Assembly (NCBI GenBank): GCA_001777915.1
Contig: MFFN01000002.1
Coordinates: 248,001 to 312,000 of the forward strand
Direction: 5' to 3'
DNA from: Candidatus Edwardsbacteria bacterium RifOxyA12_full_54_48
Lineage (GTDB): Bacteria > Edwardsbacteria > AC1 > EtOH8
DNA length: 64,000 nt
Shown here: piece after piece, positions 17,650-24,997 of the stretch
Position numbering within the stretch: position 1 is the first letter of the stretch
How the letters are laid out: each line of letters opens with the position of its first letter
Position numbers and translations under genes: made by a program
The notes under the pieces: model-generated
Database searches by the model: none
What the model saw: the letters and a program-made list of their open reading frames with translations, nothing else
Told to the model about the DNA's origin: nothing

Positions 17650-18099
17650 TTAAAAGATGCTGCCCGATTGCATGATCAGGATGGTGTCCACCGTCCCGTT
17701 GGCGATGCTCACTATCAGCGGGTTGATGGAGCTGTTGTTCACCATCCCCGAGGGGTTGAAGCCGATGGTGAAAGAGGTGCTGTTGAAGCTGACGGAAGTT
17801 GGCAGGGTGTTGGTCTTGATGATGGCCTCCCCGGAATCGTAGGCGCCGTTCCTGGGGGTGCTGGTATCGATGAAGATCCGGTACTGCCGGCTGTTGATCA
17901 CCCCCAACCCGTAATGGATGTCACGGCTCATGGCCATCTGCCGGATAAGGTTGAGATCCCCCACCAGCTGGGCCCTGGCGTCCTTGATCCTTCTGAAGGG
18001 CAGGTTGCGCACCAGGCCCGGCACAGTCAGGCCGGCCAGAATGCCGATGACCACGATAACCACCATCAGCTCGATCAGGGTAAAACCATTCCTTTTCAT
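17650..18099 (-). CDS. GspH/FimT-like pseudopilin
   Basis: A 149-residue prepilin: MKRNGFTLIELMVVIVVIGILAGLTVPGLV gives a classic class III leader and helix, followed by the RRIKDARAQLVGDLNLIRQMAMSRDIHYGL segment typical of GspH/FimT. First gene of the minor-pilin operon, with a GGAGG ribosome-binding site 7 bases before the ATG and a sigma-54 promoter just upstream. FimT-like pseudopilins initiate pilus assembly and in some species bind DNA; here that is unproven. Confidence 0.85.
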   Translation of the reverse strand: MKRNGFTLIELMVVIVVIGILAGLTVPGLVRNLPFRRIKDARAQLVGDLNLIRQMAMSRDIHYGLGVINSRQYRIFIDTSTPRNGAYDSGEAIIKTNTLPTSVSFNSTSFTIGFNPSGMVNNSSINPLIVSIANGTVDTILIMQSGSIF

Positions 18100-18124
18100 T
18101 TTTCTACCTCCACCATATATTTAT

Positions 18125-18141
18125 AAGCAATATTAATGCCA
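18125..18141 (-). promoter_or_regulatory. Sigma-54 promoter of the minor-pilin operon
   Basis: On the minus strand TGGCATTAATATTGCTT, matching the -24/-12 consensus with exactly ten bases between the invariant GG and GC. The predicted start of transcription lies about 10-15 bases before the Shine-Dalgarno sequence of the fimT-like gene. No competing sigma-70 promoter was apparent. Confidence 0.8.
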
Positions 18142-18229
18142 TTCCCGCTGTCAGCCATTTAACCTGTTGCATGACAAGATAATGCAGATCAGGTAGTTTT
18201 TTAGACAACCTGCCATCCCCCGGAAATAT

Positions 18230-18267
18230 TGTTACCCTGAGGTAACAGTCTTGCCCGGCCGGTAACA
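18230..18267. promoter_or_regulatory. Putative enhancer (UAS) for the sigma-54 activator
   Basis: A perfect palindrome TGTTACC-CTGA-GGTAACA (18230-18247), with another GGTAACA half-site at 18261-18267, two helical turns away. It lies about 90-140 bp upstream of the sigma-54 promoter and immediately after the stop of the neighbouring activator gene, the usual position for enhancer sites of Fis-domain activators. Confidence 0.65.
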
Positions 18268-18270
18268 ATC

Positions 18271-20523
18271 CTAGGCCTTGTCCAGGCCGTAATCCTTAAT
18301 CTTTTTCAGCATCACCCGGTAGCTTATCTGCAGCCGGCGGGCGGCCTGGCTTTTATTGCCGCCGGTCTGGGCCAGCACCTTTTCGATCAGTTCGGCCTCG
18401 GCCCTGGCCGCCGCCCTGGCCGAAACCGACATTAAACCGGCGCTTCCATCGTTTGTTTCGATTTCGTCATCGGCCGGCAGCACGATGTTCAGGTCCTCCA
18501 GGCTTATTCTCCGGCCCCGGGCCACCAGCAGGGCCCTCTCGATGGCGTTCTCCAGTTCCCTGACGTTGCCCGGCCAGCGGTATTTCTTTAAGGCGGCCAG
18601 AGCCCCGCTATCGATGTCTTCGATCTTCTTTTTGTTTTTAAGGTTGTATTTTTTCAGAAAATGGTAGGCCAATGGCTCGATATCATCAGGACGCCGGGCC
18701 AGCGGCGCCAGGTTGATGGGAAAAACATTCAGCCGGTAGAACAGGTCCTGCCTGAATTTCCCATCGGCCACCATCCTGGCCAGGTCCTGGTTGCTGGCGG
18801 CTATCAGCCGGAGGTCGATCTTCATGCTTTTGGCGCCGCCCACCGGCGTGATCTCCTTCTCCTGGATGGCCCGCAGGATCTTGGGCTGCAGGCCCAGGGG
18901 GAGTTCCCCGATCTCGTCCAGAAAGAAACTGCCGCCCTCGGCCACTCTCAGCAGGCCGGGCTTATCGCGTCCGGCCCCGGTAAAGGCGCCCTTGACATAG
19001 CCGAACAGCTCAGATTCTAAAAGATTTTCCGGCAGGGCCGCGCAGTTGATGGTGATAAAAGGTTTCCCCGATCGGGGGCTCAGGCGGTGAACCTCCCTGG
19101 CGATCAGCTCCTTTCCGGTGCCGCTGTCCCCGGTTATCATCACCGTGCTGTCGGCCGGCGCCACTTTGGCCGCCAGGTTCAATGCTTCCTGCATGGCCGC
19201 CGAGGCAAAGACGATATCCGGCGATTTCGGCCGATCGCTTATTTGGTCCCGATAACTGAAATACTGGCCGTAATCGGAGATCAACCTCTCCAGTTTTTCC
19301 AATTGCAGACCGACGGTTTTGTTGGAGGAATTCTCCAACGATTGTTTTATCTCCTGCAGGCCCGGTTGTATCTTGGCCAGAAGGTTCTGGGAGGCGCTTT
19401 CCAACAGGGCCGACTTCTCGGAAATATCCTCCAATTCCTCCATCCTCTGGACATCGGTAATGTCCGTCACCACCAGGTTCTTCCCCATCTTTTGTCCGCT
19501 GGAATTTTTCAGCTCGCTGATCTCCACCTGAATGGTTCTGGCCCGGCCGGCGGGGCTTTCCAGTTCCTTGATCATCAGCCGGGCGCCCCGGCCGATGGAT
19601 TCCAGTTCCTGGCAGCTGAATATTTCGGAGCAGGATTCAATAGCCGCGATACCGAAGATGTCCCGGGCCGCAGGATTGCAGGCCAGCATTTTCCCGGCAT
19701 TGTCAATGCTGATGATGCCCTTGTCCACGCTGGCCAATATCTGCCGGCTGAACTGTTCCAGGTCGTCGGCCCGTTCCCGCTCCTGGACATACAGCTCGTT
19801 CAGGTCCCGCCCCTTCCGCCTCAGTTCAGAGATCATCCCCTGATAGCTATCCATCACCAGCTCCACATCGGAGCCGGAAGGGATCTGCCCCCCGGAGTTA
19901 TCCCGGGCCAGCCGGGCCATGCTCCGGAAGGGATTGAATATCAGCCGCAGATACAGAAACAGTCCTATCAATACGGCCGGAAAGATCACGGCCGACCAGA
20001 TATTTTGCATCCGGGCGCCGGATTCCAGCGAAGGCAGCAAACCGGCCGGGGCCAGCATGATCAGGATGTTTCCCGCCAGGCCCTCCCTGAGGGAATAGTT
20101 GACAAATCCGTAGTCCTGGCTGGGGTGGTAGGCCATTCTGCCGGGGGTCAATTTCCCCCAACTGGCCGCCGGTTCGGTGTCGGTCACGGCCGGGAAAAGG
20201 TAGGCTTCCAATAAATACCGGTTGCTGGCCGCCACCCACCGGCCGTTGCTGTCGGCCAGGCCGATGGCGCTGACGCCGGAGATGCTGGCCAGGGCCGACC
20301 ACTTGGCCTCGATGCTGTCCCCTGAAATATCCGGGTTTCCCCGATAGCTTTCCGCTGCCAGCCGGGCGGTGGCCGCCAAATGCCCCTCCATCTGCCGGCG
20401 GTATTGTCTGACCGAGTGGTTGAGCATTAAAATCGAAGCCAGGTTCACCACCGCCAAGATCATTACCAGCAGAAAACCGGCCAGGCGGGTCTCCCTCTCG
20501 TATTTTAACCATTTGCGCTTCAT
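18271..20523 (-). CDS. Membrane-bound sigma-54-dependent transcriptional activator
   Basis: About 750 residues with no receiver domain. Order: TM1 (residues about 13-35), an extracytoplasmic sensor of about 130 residues, TM2 (about 172-194), HAMP-like linker, PAS domain (ILASVDKGIISIDNAGKMLACNPAARDIFG), coiled linker, AAA+ domain with Walker A GDSGTGKE, the sigma-54-contacting GAFTGA loop and FFLDEIGELPLG, then a C-terminal Fis-type HTH (GGNKSQAARRLQISYRVMLKKIKDYG). The architecture suggests direct control of transcription by an external or membrane signal. It lies beside the pilin operon, whose sigma-54 promoter and UAS it probably uses. ATG at 20523 preferred over GTG at 20541. Confidence 0.92.
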   Translation of the reverse strand: MKRKWLKYERETRLAGFLLVMILAVVNLASILMLNHSVRQYRRQMEGHLAATARLAAESYRGNPDISGDSIEAKWSALASISGVSAIGLADSNGRWVAASNRYLLEAYLFPAVTDTEPAASWGKLTPGRMAYHPSQDYGFVNYSLREGLAGNILIMLAPAGLLPSLESGARMQNIWSAVIFPAVLIGLFLYLRLIFNPFRSMARLARDNSGGQIPSGSDVELVMDSYQGMISELRRKGRDLNELYVQERERADDLEQFSRQILASVDKGIISIDNAGKMLACNPAARDIFGIAAIESCSEIFSCQELESIGRGARLMIKELESPAGRARTIQVEISELKNSSGQKMGKNLVVTDITDVQRMEELEDISEKSALLESASQNLLAKIQPGLQEIKQSLENSSNKTVGLQLEKLERLISDYGQYFSYRDQISDRPKSPDIVFASAAMQEALNLAAKVAPADSTVMITGDSGTGKELIAREVHRLSPRSGKPFITINCAALPENLLESELFGYVKGAFTGAGRDKPGLLRVAEGGSFFLDEIGELPLGLQPKILRAIQEKEITPVGGAKSMKIDLRLIAASNQDLARMVADGKFRQDLFYRLNVFPINLAPLARRPDDIEPLAYHFLKKYNLKNKKKIEDIDSGALAALKKYRWPGNVRELENAIERALLVARGRRISLEDLNIVLPADDEIETNDGSAGLMSVSARAAARAEAELIEKVLAQTGGNKSQAARRLQISYRVMLKKIKDYGLDKA

Positions 20524-20567
20524 AGCATAACAGAATATCACAACCCATAGCGGCTGTCAATAAAAAA

Positions 20568-20592
20568 ATGGGATGCCCTGAAGGCATCCCAT
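20568..20592 (-). terminator. Rho-independent terminator of the ECF/Spy operon
   Basis: Hairpin of ATGGGATGCC and its complement around a short loop, followed on the minus strand by TTTTTTT. It lies 18 bases after the Spy-like gene and separates it from the sigma-54 activator gene. Confidence 0.88.
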
Positions 20593-20609
20593 TTATAAAC
20601 CGGTTATTT

Positions 20610-21131
20610 TTATTTCTTGTCGCAGCCGTCGCAATCATCTTTGACCATGGCCCTCTTCATCATCCCCGGTTTGATGGATTTCATCTTCTTCTGCTGTTCG
20701 GCGGTCAGCACTTTGTTCATGGCCAGGCGATGCTCGATGCGGGCGTTATAGATCTTCTCCTGCAGTTTGGAGACCTCGGCCGCCTTTTTTCTGATGGCCC
20801 CCTCGTTTCCCACTTCGTCAAACAGATCCTGCAGCTCTATTTTGGCGATCTTCAGGTCGGCGTTCATTTTGATGGTCTCTTTGCGTTGAGCGGTGGCCAT
20901 GTCGTCGATCTTTTTTGCCTGGGCTTCGGTCAAACCGATCTCCTTGGCGATCACGGGATTCTCCCACCATTGCCCCCGGCCCATCCCCCGGCCTTCATTC
21001 ATCATACCATGCCCATCCCTTTCGATGCGCTTCTCGATCCGGATGTTCTTCTCCCCGCCGCCGGGGCACTGGGCCATGGCGCTGGCCGCCAGCATCAGGG
21101 CCGGCACCATCAACAGGATTACTTTTTTCAT
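20610..21131 (-). CDS. Spy/CpxP-like periplasmic protein
   Basis: A 173-residue secreted protein: signal peptide MKKVILLMVPALMLAASAMAQ, a Met/His/Gly-rich stretch (GHGMMNEGRGMGRGQWW), then a helical LTxxQ-type domain (IGLTEAQAKKIDDM; KVLTAEQQKKMKSI) and a Cys-containing tail (DDCDGCDKK). Spy/CpxP proteins are periplasmic chaperones or metal sensors; the Met, His and Cys residues hint at metal binding. The start at 21131 has GGAG at correct spacing and begins the signal peptide. Last gene of the sigma/anti-sigma operon. Confidence 0.82.
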   Translation of the reverse strand: MKKVILLMVPALMLAASAMAQCPGGGEKNIRIEKRIERDGHGMMNEGRGMGRGQWWENPVIAKEIGLTEAQAKKIDDMATAQRKETIKMNADLKIAKIELQDLFDEVGNEGAIRKKAAEVSKLQEKIYNARIEHRLAMNKVLTAEQQKKMKSIKPGMMKRAMVKDDCDGCDKK

Positions 21132-21242
21132 TGGTTCTCCTTTGGTTTTATGGTTATTGTTTTCTGCTGTTGTTTGCTGATTGGACCGCACCGGCGGTCC
21201 AAAGGTTTAATCTTTCTCCGGGAGTTGGCGCTTGGGTGGGGT

Positions 21243-21773
21243 TTATTGCTGCCTCACCCGGCGGTATCTTTTCTCCTTGACCTGGATCACCATCTGGCGG
21301 ATCTCCTCGTCAAAGTTCTGGTCGAAGATCCTCCACATGGCCCGCTGCTGAACGGTAAGCATGGCATCCAGCTCCTGGTGGACCTTCTCCATGTTCTTTA
21401 TGGTCTCCTTCTGGAGCTTGTCAAGGGAATCCAGCTTGACTTTCAGCTCTTGATCCTTGGCTTTCCTGATCATCAGGTCTTCAAGCTGGGCCACCAGCGC
21501 CCGGTGTTTCCGGCGCACCTCCCGCTGATCCTCCTCCATCTGTTTGAGTTTGGGGAAGAACTTGGATATCTGCTGGTTGGAAAGCTTCAGCATTTCGGTC
21601 ATCCGGGTCACCCTCACCGCCTCCAGCATCCTGCGTTCCCGATGCTCGGGCGGCGGCGGGCATTCCGGGGGGCACAGGCTGTCGTACTCCTGGAGCATGA
21701 CCGTCATCCTGGTCTGGCCCATGGCCGGCAGGGATGTAAACAGCAGGAACAGCATCAACATTGTTTTTATCAT
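21243..21773 (-). CDS. Periplasmic CnrX/Spy-like sensor protein
   Basis: A 176-residue secreted helical protein with signal peptide MIKTMLMLFLLFTSLPAMGQ, a Cys/Pro segment (CPPECPPPPEHRERRM) and long amphipathic helices (MEEDQREVRRKHRALVAQ). It is placed directly after the anti-sigma gene, the position of CnrX-type metal sensors that hold an anti-sigma factor. Role as periplasmic sensor or repressor is inferred from context. Good GGAG site before the ATG. Confidence 0.72.
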   Translation of the reverse strand: MIKTMLMLFLLFTSLPAMGQTRMTVMLQEYDSLCPPECPPPPEHRERRMLEAVRVTRMTEMLKLSNQQISKFFPKLKQMEEDQREVRRKHRALVAQLEDLMIRKAKDQELKVKLDSLDKLQKETIKNMEKVHQELDAMLTVQQRAMWRIFDQNFDEEIRQMVIQVKEKRYRRVRQQ

Positions 21774-21775
21774 TT

Positions 21776-22267
21776 TCAGCTCCTTGTATTCTGCAGTTCC
21801 GAAAGGATATACTCCATTTCGGTTTCGGACAGTTCATCCAGCAGCTGGGCGGCATTATCCGTCCCGTAGAGATAGGTCCCCTTCTGCAGGGTGGAAAGAT
21901 ATTTCTCGTGGGAGTTGTTCTGAGAGACCGGGATATCCTCGGCCACCGCTTCCAAGGCTTCATCTATATTTGACCAGCCGTAATTCTCCGAAGCCCAGTG
22001 GGCCGCCGTCAAAGAGATCCTGTTGTCGGACGATATCCGGGAACTGATCATTGCTATTCCGAACGCCAGGGCGGCAGCCATAACAAAGGATGTTACCGGC
22101 ATGGGGGCAAGGACGGCACTCCACCAAGGCTTGGCCGGTTTCAGGGCGGTCTGCTGGATCACGGCCGGCAGGTTGATAAAGAACTGCGGATCGGGCATCT
22201 CCACCTGCCACTTGTCCAGAACTGCGGACAATTCCAGATCGGTTGGTATTTTATTTATTTGTTCCAT
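21776..22267 (-). CDS. Putative anti-sigma factor, single-pass membrane protein
   Basis: A 163-residue protein with a cytosolic N-terminal region (about 70 residues), one membrane segment (VTSFVMAAALAFGIAMISS near residues 78-96) and an extracytoplasmic tail. No zinc-binding ZAS motif (HxxxCxxC) is seen, so assignment as anti-sigma rests on topology and position after an ECF sigma gene. It is separated from the sigma gene by an inserted GxxExxY unit. Stop codon is 2 bp before the CnrX-like gene start. Confidence 0.6.
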   Translation of the reverse strand: MEQINKIPTDLELSAVLDKWQVEMPDPQFFINLPAVIQQTALKPAKPWWSAVLAPMPVTSFVMAAALAFGIAMISSRISSDNRISLTAAHWASENYGWSNIDEALEAVAEDIPVSQNNSHEKYLSTLQKGTYLYGTDNAAQLLDELSETEMEYILSELQNTRS

Positions 22268-22277
22268 AATTTCCTCT

Positions 22278-22301
22278 CACTAAGCCACCAAGGCGCAAAG
22301 G
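22278..22301 (+). repeat. Period-8 repeat, left end of GxxExxY unit 2
   Basis: CACTAAGC CACCAAGG CGCAAAGG, three 8-base units, facing inward to the GxxExxY gene; partner at 22689-22713. Confidence 0.75.
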
Positions 22302-22736
22302 TTATTTCAGGTTTCCGTTTATCACCCGGACTATTCCGTTTTTCATCAATGCCTCGCCGAAATTTAAAAGGTATCCCAACTTTTTCCCGGTTAACCGCAA
22401 ATAGGTCAACACTTGCTTCTTATGGGCGTTGTTTAACATTTCAACATATTTTAATTCTATGATGACTTTGTCGTTTATTACCATGTCGGCACAAAACCCT
22501 TCATCAAACTTAAGGCCGTTGTATTCTATCGGTACTATAACCTGTCGTTTGACCGTTAAGTTTTGTTGCTCAAGTTCGTAGGCCAATATGACTTCATATA
22601 CCGTTTCCAACAATCCCGGCCCCAGCTTTTTATGCAACTTTACTGCCGTATCAACAATGATTTGCCCAATCTCATTTTCAGAAAAGTCCCTTGGTGTCTC
22701 TGTGCCTTTGTGAGATGATCTCAATTGGTCATTCAT
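22302..22736 (-). CDS. GxxExxY protein, PD-(D/E)XK nuclease-like (unit 2)
   Basis: A 144-residue GxxExxY-family protein: conserved IGQIIVDTAVKLHKKLGPGLLETVYE, then nuclease-like D in GFCADMVIND and ExK in VIIELKYVE, and a C-terminal hydrophobic strand (LGYLLNFGE). The first about 16 residues (SSHKGTETPRD) translate the flanking period-8 repeat. Its start overlaps the ECF sigma stop by 8 bp, and it separates sigma from anti-sigma, so it seems to have inserted into a running operon. Family function is unknown. Confidence 0.85.
   Translation of the reverse strand: MNDQLRSSHKGTETPRDFSENEIGQIIVDTAVKLHKKLGPGLLETVYEVILAYELEQQNLTVKRQVIVPIEYNGLKFDEGFCADMVINDKVIIELKYVEMLNNAHKKQVLTYLRLTGKKLGYLLNFGEALMKNGIVRVINGNLK
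22689..22713 (-). repeat. Period-8 repeat, right end of GxxExxY unit 2
   Basis: On the minus strand CACAAAGG CACAGAGA CACCAAGG. It lies inside the 5' coding part of the GxxExxY gene and is inverted relative to 22278-22301. Confidence 0.75.
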
Positions 22737-23265
22737 TTCCGTACTCCACAAAATCTTTCAGCTTACCCTTCAGCTTCTGGACCGCCTGAAAATAATTGGC
22801 CTTGACGCTTCCCAGGGACCGGTCGGTGATCCTGGCGATCTCATCGTGCTTGTATCCCTGGTAGTGATGCATCACGAAAACCGATCTTTGCTTGTAAGGC
22901 AGTGCATCCACCGCCTCGGAAATCTTTCTTTGTAAAAGAACGTCACGGGACCTGCTGTCGGCTATCTCTCCGGTCACTTCAAAAGAAAGGGGCTGATTGA
23001 GGTTCTTCTTGCGCCAGGTGGAGCCGGTGTTGATGGCTATCCGGTAGAGCCAGGTTCTGATGTCGCTCTCCCCCCTGAACGATCCAATGCCCTTTAAGGC
23101 CTTGATGAACACCTCCTGGGTGAGGTCCTTGGCATCCTCGATGTTGCCGGTAAGACGGTAGCATAGCCGATAGATGCCCTGCTGATGAGCCCGAATGATC
23201 TCATTGAAAGAGCTGGTATTTCCGGCTTTAACTTCTTGTATGGCATTCATTAAGGATTCAGGCAT
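22729..23265 (-). CDS. ECF-family RNA polymerase sigma factor (RpoE-like)
   Basis: A 178-residue sigma-70 family group 4 factor: region 2 (IYRLCYRLTGNIEDAKDLTQEVFIKAL; SFRGESDIRTWLYRIAIN) and region 4 (LPYKQRSVFVMHHYQGYKHDEIARI with the HTH DRSLGSVKANYFQAVQKLK). It would direct RNA polymerase to envelope- or metal-stress promoters, and is followed by a membrane anti-sigma-like protein and two periplasmic Spy/CnrX-like proteins. No autoregulatory promoter was identified with certainty. Confidence 0.93.
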   Translation of the reverse strand: MPESLMNAIQEVKAGNTSSFNEIIRAHQQGIYRLCYRLTGNIEDAKDLTQEVFIKALKGIGSFRGESDIRTWLYRIAINTGSTWRKKNLNQPLSFEVTGEIADSRSRDVLLQRKISEAVDALPYKQRSVFVMHHYQGYKHDEIARITDRSLGSVKANYFQAVQKLKGKLKDFVEYGNE

Positions 23266-23317
23266 GGTTGATATTCAATAGATTAGACTTGTGCTTATAC
23301 GGTATGGTTTAAAACAA

Positions 23318-23341
23318 AAAAGCCCCGCCTTGGCGGGGCTT
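23318..23341 (-). terminator. Rho-independent terminator after the barrel protein gene
   Basis: AAGCCCCGCC and its complement around a short loop, followed on the minus strand by TTTTTTGTTTT. It ends the outer-membrane protein transcript before the ECF operon. Confidence 0.9.
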
Positions 23342-23353
23342 AAACCTTTTGTT

Positions 23354-23929
23354 CTACTTGAGATCGTATTTGATCCCGGCCTTGATGACGATGTTGCCGA
23401 ATGACTCTTCATCCATTATCGACTCGTACTGGGCCAGGACGTTCAGGGCCATCTTCTCGTTCATCGGCATTTCGAAACCGGCGCCGAAGGAGATGCCTAT
23501 CTCTGTGGAACTGACGGACTCGTCAACTTCGTAAGTCCCCAGCCATCCCATATCAATTGTGCCTTTAACGTTGGCTTTCAACATGTGGAAACCAAACTCA
23601 CCCAACCCGTAGGGCTTCATCTTACCCTCGCCGAAATAATATTTGGCCCCGGCCTTGATCGGCATGTCGGTAAAGCTGGTCTCCAGGCCCAATATCTCCT
23701 CCTTGGCGCCCCACATCACATAACCGACTGTTCCGGTGATGGCCAGTTTTTCGTTCATCCCATATTGGAAGGTCGGGCAGATGCCGAAGCCCATGGATAG
23801 AAGATCACCCATATCGCCGGTGGGCATGAACAGACCCACATCGCCCCCGATGGACATTGCGCCCTTCTGGGCGAATGACAGGGAACCCAAGGCAACCAGG
23901 GCCACCAGAACCAGAGCCATTTTCTTCAT
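23354..23929 (-). CDS. Outer membrane beta-barrel protein
   Basis: A 191-residue secreted protein with signal peptide MKKMALVLVALVALGSLSFAQ and alternating beta strands (GGDVGLFMPTGDM, AITGTVGYVMWG, PIKAGAKYYFGEG, EIGISFGAGFEMP, IVIKAGIKYDLK) in the manner of eight-stranded outer-membrane barrels. It has its own sigma-70 promoter and terminator, so it is monocistronic. Substrate or role not identifiable. Confidence 0.78.
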   Translation of the reverse strand: MKKMALVLVALVALGSLSFAQKGAMSIGGDVGLFMPTGDMGDLLSMGFGICPTFQYGMNEKLAITGTVGYVMWGAKEEILGLETSFTDMPIKAGAKYYFGEGKMKPYGLGEFGFHMLKANVKGTIDMGWLGTYEVDESVSSTEIGISFGAGFEMPMNEKMALNVLAQYESIMDEESFGNIVIKAGIKYDLK

Positions 23930-23988
23930 GACGGAACTCCTTAATGTTGTTTGGTTGTTATTGTTCGGTTGTTGATTTCAATGGCAAT

Positions 23989-24017
23989 ATATTATCGCAA
24001 CCGGACTAAAAAGTCAA
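23989..24017 (-). promoter_or_regulatory. Sigma-70 promoter of the barrel protein gene
   Basis: TTGACT and TAATAT with a 17-bp spacer on the minus strand, giving a leader of about 50 bases with an AAGGAG site before the ATG at 23929. Confidence 0.7.
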
Positions 24018-24055
24018 GTATTATATATAGATTGAAATCAATCAATTTTTCCTCT

Positions 24056-24079
24056 CACCAGGTCACCAAGACACTATGC
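24056..24079 (+). repeat. Orphan period-8 repeat
   Basis: CACCAGGT CACCAAGA CACTATGC, of the type that flanks GxxExxY genes, but with no GxxExxY gene or inverted partner nearby. The rest of 24080-24266 holds no convincing gene. Confidence 0.55.
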
Positions 24080-24266
24080 GATTTCGTTTATTGGGTCGCT
24101 TCGCCTCGCCGGCCATATGTTTTGTCTTCCTATCTATGACGCACCCGCCACCTCATTGCGAAATGCCGGTTAAGCCCCAGGTCTGCTGCACCAGCCGGCC
24201 CGGGGTATCCGCCAGCGGTATTGATCTGTTCGTTTAATTTTCATGACGGCAACGGTAAAAATAAAA

Positions 24267-24293
24267 ATGGCTATTCCCAAAGGGAATAGCCAT
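24267..24293 (-). terminator. Rho-independent terminator after the mini ribosomal protein gene
   Basis: ATGGCTATTCCC and its complement with a 3-base loop, followed on the minus strand by TTTTTATTTTTA, 6 bases after the stop codon. Confidence 0.88.
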
Positions 24294-24299
24294 AAAGCT

Positions 24300-24395
24300 C
24301 TAACGCAATTTCTTCTTGTGCCGGTTGGCTCTCAGTCGTTTTTTGCGCTTATGGGTCGCTATCTTGTGTTTCTTCTTTTTCTTACCGCAAGGCAT
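24300..24395 (-). CDS. AURKAIP1/COX24-type mini ribosomal protein
   Basis: A 31-residue, extremely basic protein: MPCGKKKKKHKIATHKRKKR continues with LRANRHKKKLR. It matches the short AURKAIP1/COX24-domain proteins of Bacteroidetes-group bacteria, homologous to mitochondrial mS38 and related to mycobacterial bS22, which sit in the small ribosomal subunit. A strong AAGGAGGT lies 12 bases upstream and a clear terminator follows. It is encoded 44 bp after an HU gene. Its size hides it from many gene callers. Confidence 0.85.
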   Translation of the reverse strand: MPCGKKKKKHKIATHKRKKRLRANRHKKKLR

Positions 24396-24439
24396 TTAAA
24401 TTGCAAACCTCCTTCTGATTTATCATATTTAATTATTTT

Positions 24440-24721
24440 TTACTTCTTGGAAACCTGGGCCTTCAGCTCGTTGGAAGGCTGGAATATGGGGACCAACCTG
24501 GCAGGTATCTGGACCGTCTCGGTGGGGCGCCTGGGATTGCGGGCCAGCCGGGGTTTGCGCTCCTTGACCTTGAAACGTCCGAATCCCCTGATCTCGATGT
24601 TCTTGCCCTCGCTCAATGTCAGGGTGATGACGTCCAGAAAGGAATCGACCACGATCTTGGCATCCCGCTGGGTAACCCCGGTTTTATCGCAAACCAACTT
24701 CACCAGATCAGCCTTAGTCAT
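24440..24721 (-). CDS. HU-family DNA-binding protein
   Basis: A 93-residue HU/IHF-type protein: MTKADLVKLVCDKTGVTQRDAK at the N-terminus, then the core EIRGFGRFKVKERKPRLARNPRRP with the DNA-arm residues and Pro at the tip, and VPIFQPSNELKAQV. It bends DNA as a dimer and organises the nucleoid. AAGGAGGG precedes the start. Downstream of the zinc-ribbon gene, it probably shares its promoter. Confidence 0.93.
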   Translation of the reverse strand: MTKADLVKLVCDKTGVTQRDAKIVVDSFLDVITLTLSEGKNIEIRGFGRFKVKERKPRLARNPRRPTETVQIPARLVPIFQPSNELKAQVSKK

Positions 24722-24734
24722 TTGTGAACCCTCC

Positions 24735-24953
24735 TTAGTTACAACTGGAACAATTATGAGATGAACATCCGCCGCATCCTCCGGATTTTCCGGCCGAAAC
24801 GAAACCCCTCTCGGTTTTGCAGCCGAAGGTGGAAAACATCTTTTCTGTCTGGGCGCTGCCGCAATCCGGGCAGGCGGGTCTGCTTTCCGAGAGGCGCATC
24901 AGCTGTTCAAATTTATGATTACACCTGCTGCATTCAAACTCAAAGATTGGCAT
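24735..24953 (-). CDS. FmdB-type zinc ribbon protein
   Basis: A 72-residue protein beginning MPIFEFECSRCNHKFEQL, with a second CxxC in RPACPDCGS and a Gly/Cys-rich tail (GGCGGCSSHNCSSC). The FmdB/CxxC_CxxC_SSSS family is a putative regulatory zinc ribbon of unproven function. The start is unusual: no Shine-Dalgarno is seen and the predicted transcription start falls on the ATG, suggesting a leaderless message. An upstream in-frame extension would start before the promoter and is rejected. Confidence 0.88.
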   Translation of the reverse strand: MPIFEFECSRCNHKFEQLMRLSESRPACPDCGSAQTEKMFSTFGCKTERGFVSAGKSGGCGGCSSHNCSSCN

Positions 24954-24959
24954 AGCATT

Positions 24960-24989
24960 ATGATACAATTTCGGAGCGGTGTTTGTCAA
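24960..24989 (-). promoter_or_regulatory. Sigma-70 promoter of fmdB-HU-mini ribosomal protein operon
   Basis: TTGACA and TATCAT with an 18-bp spacer on the minus strand. The -10 box ends 7 bases before the ATG at 24953, so transcription should start at or next to the start codon. Confidence 0.75.
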
Positions 24990-24997
24990 TAGGAATT

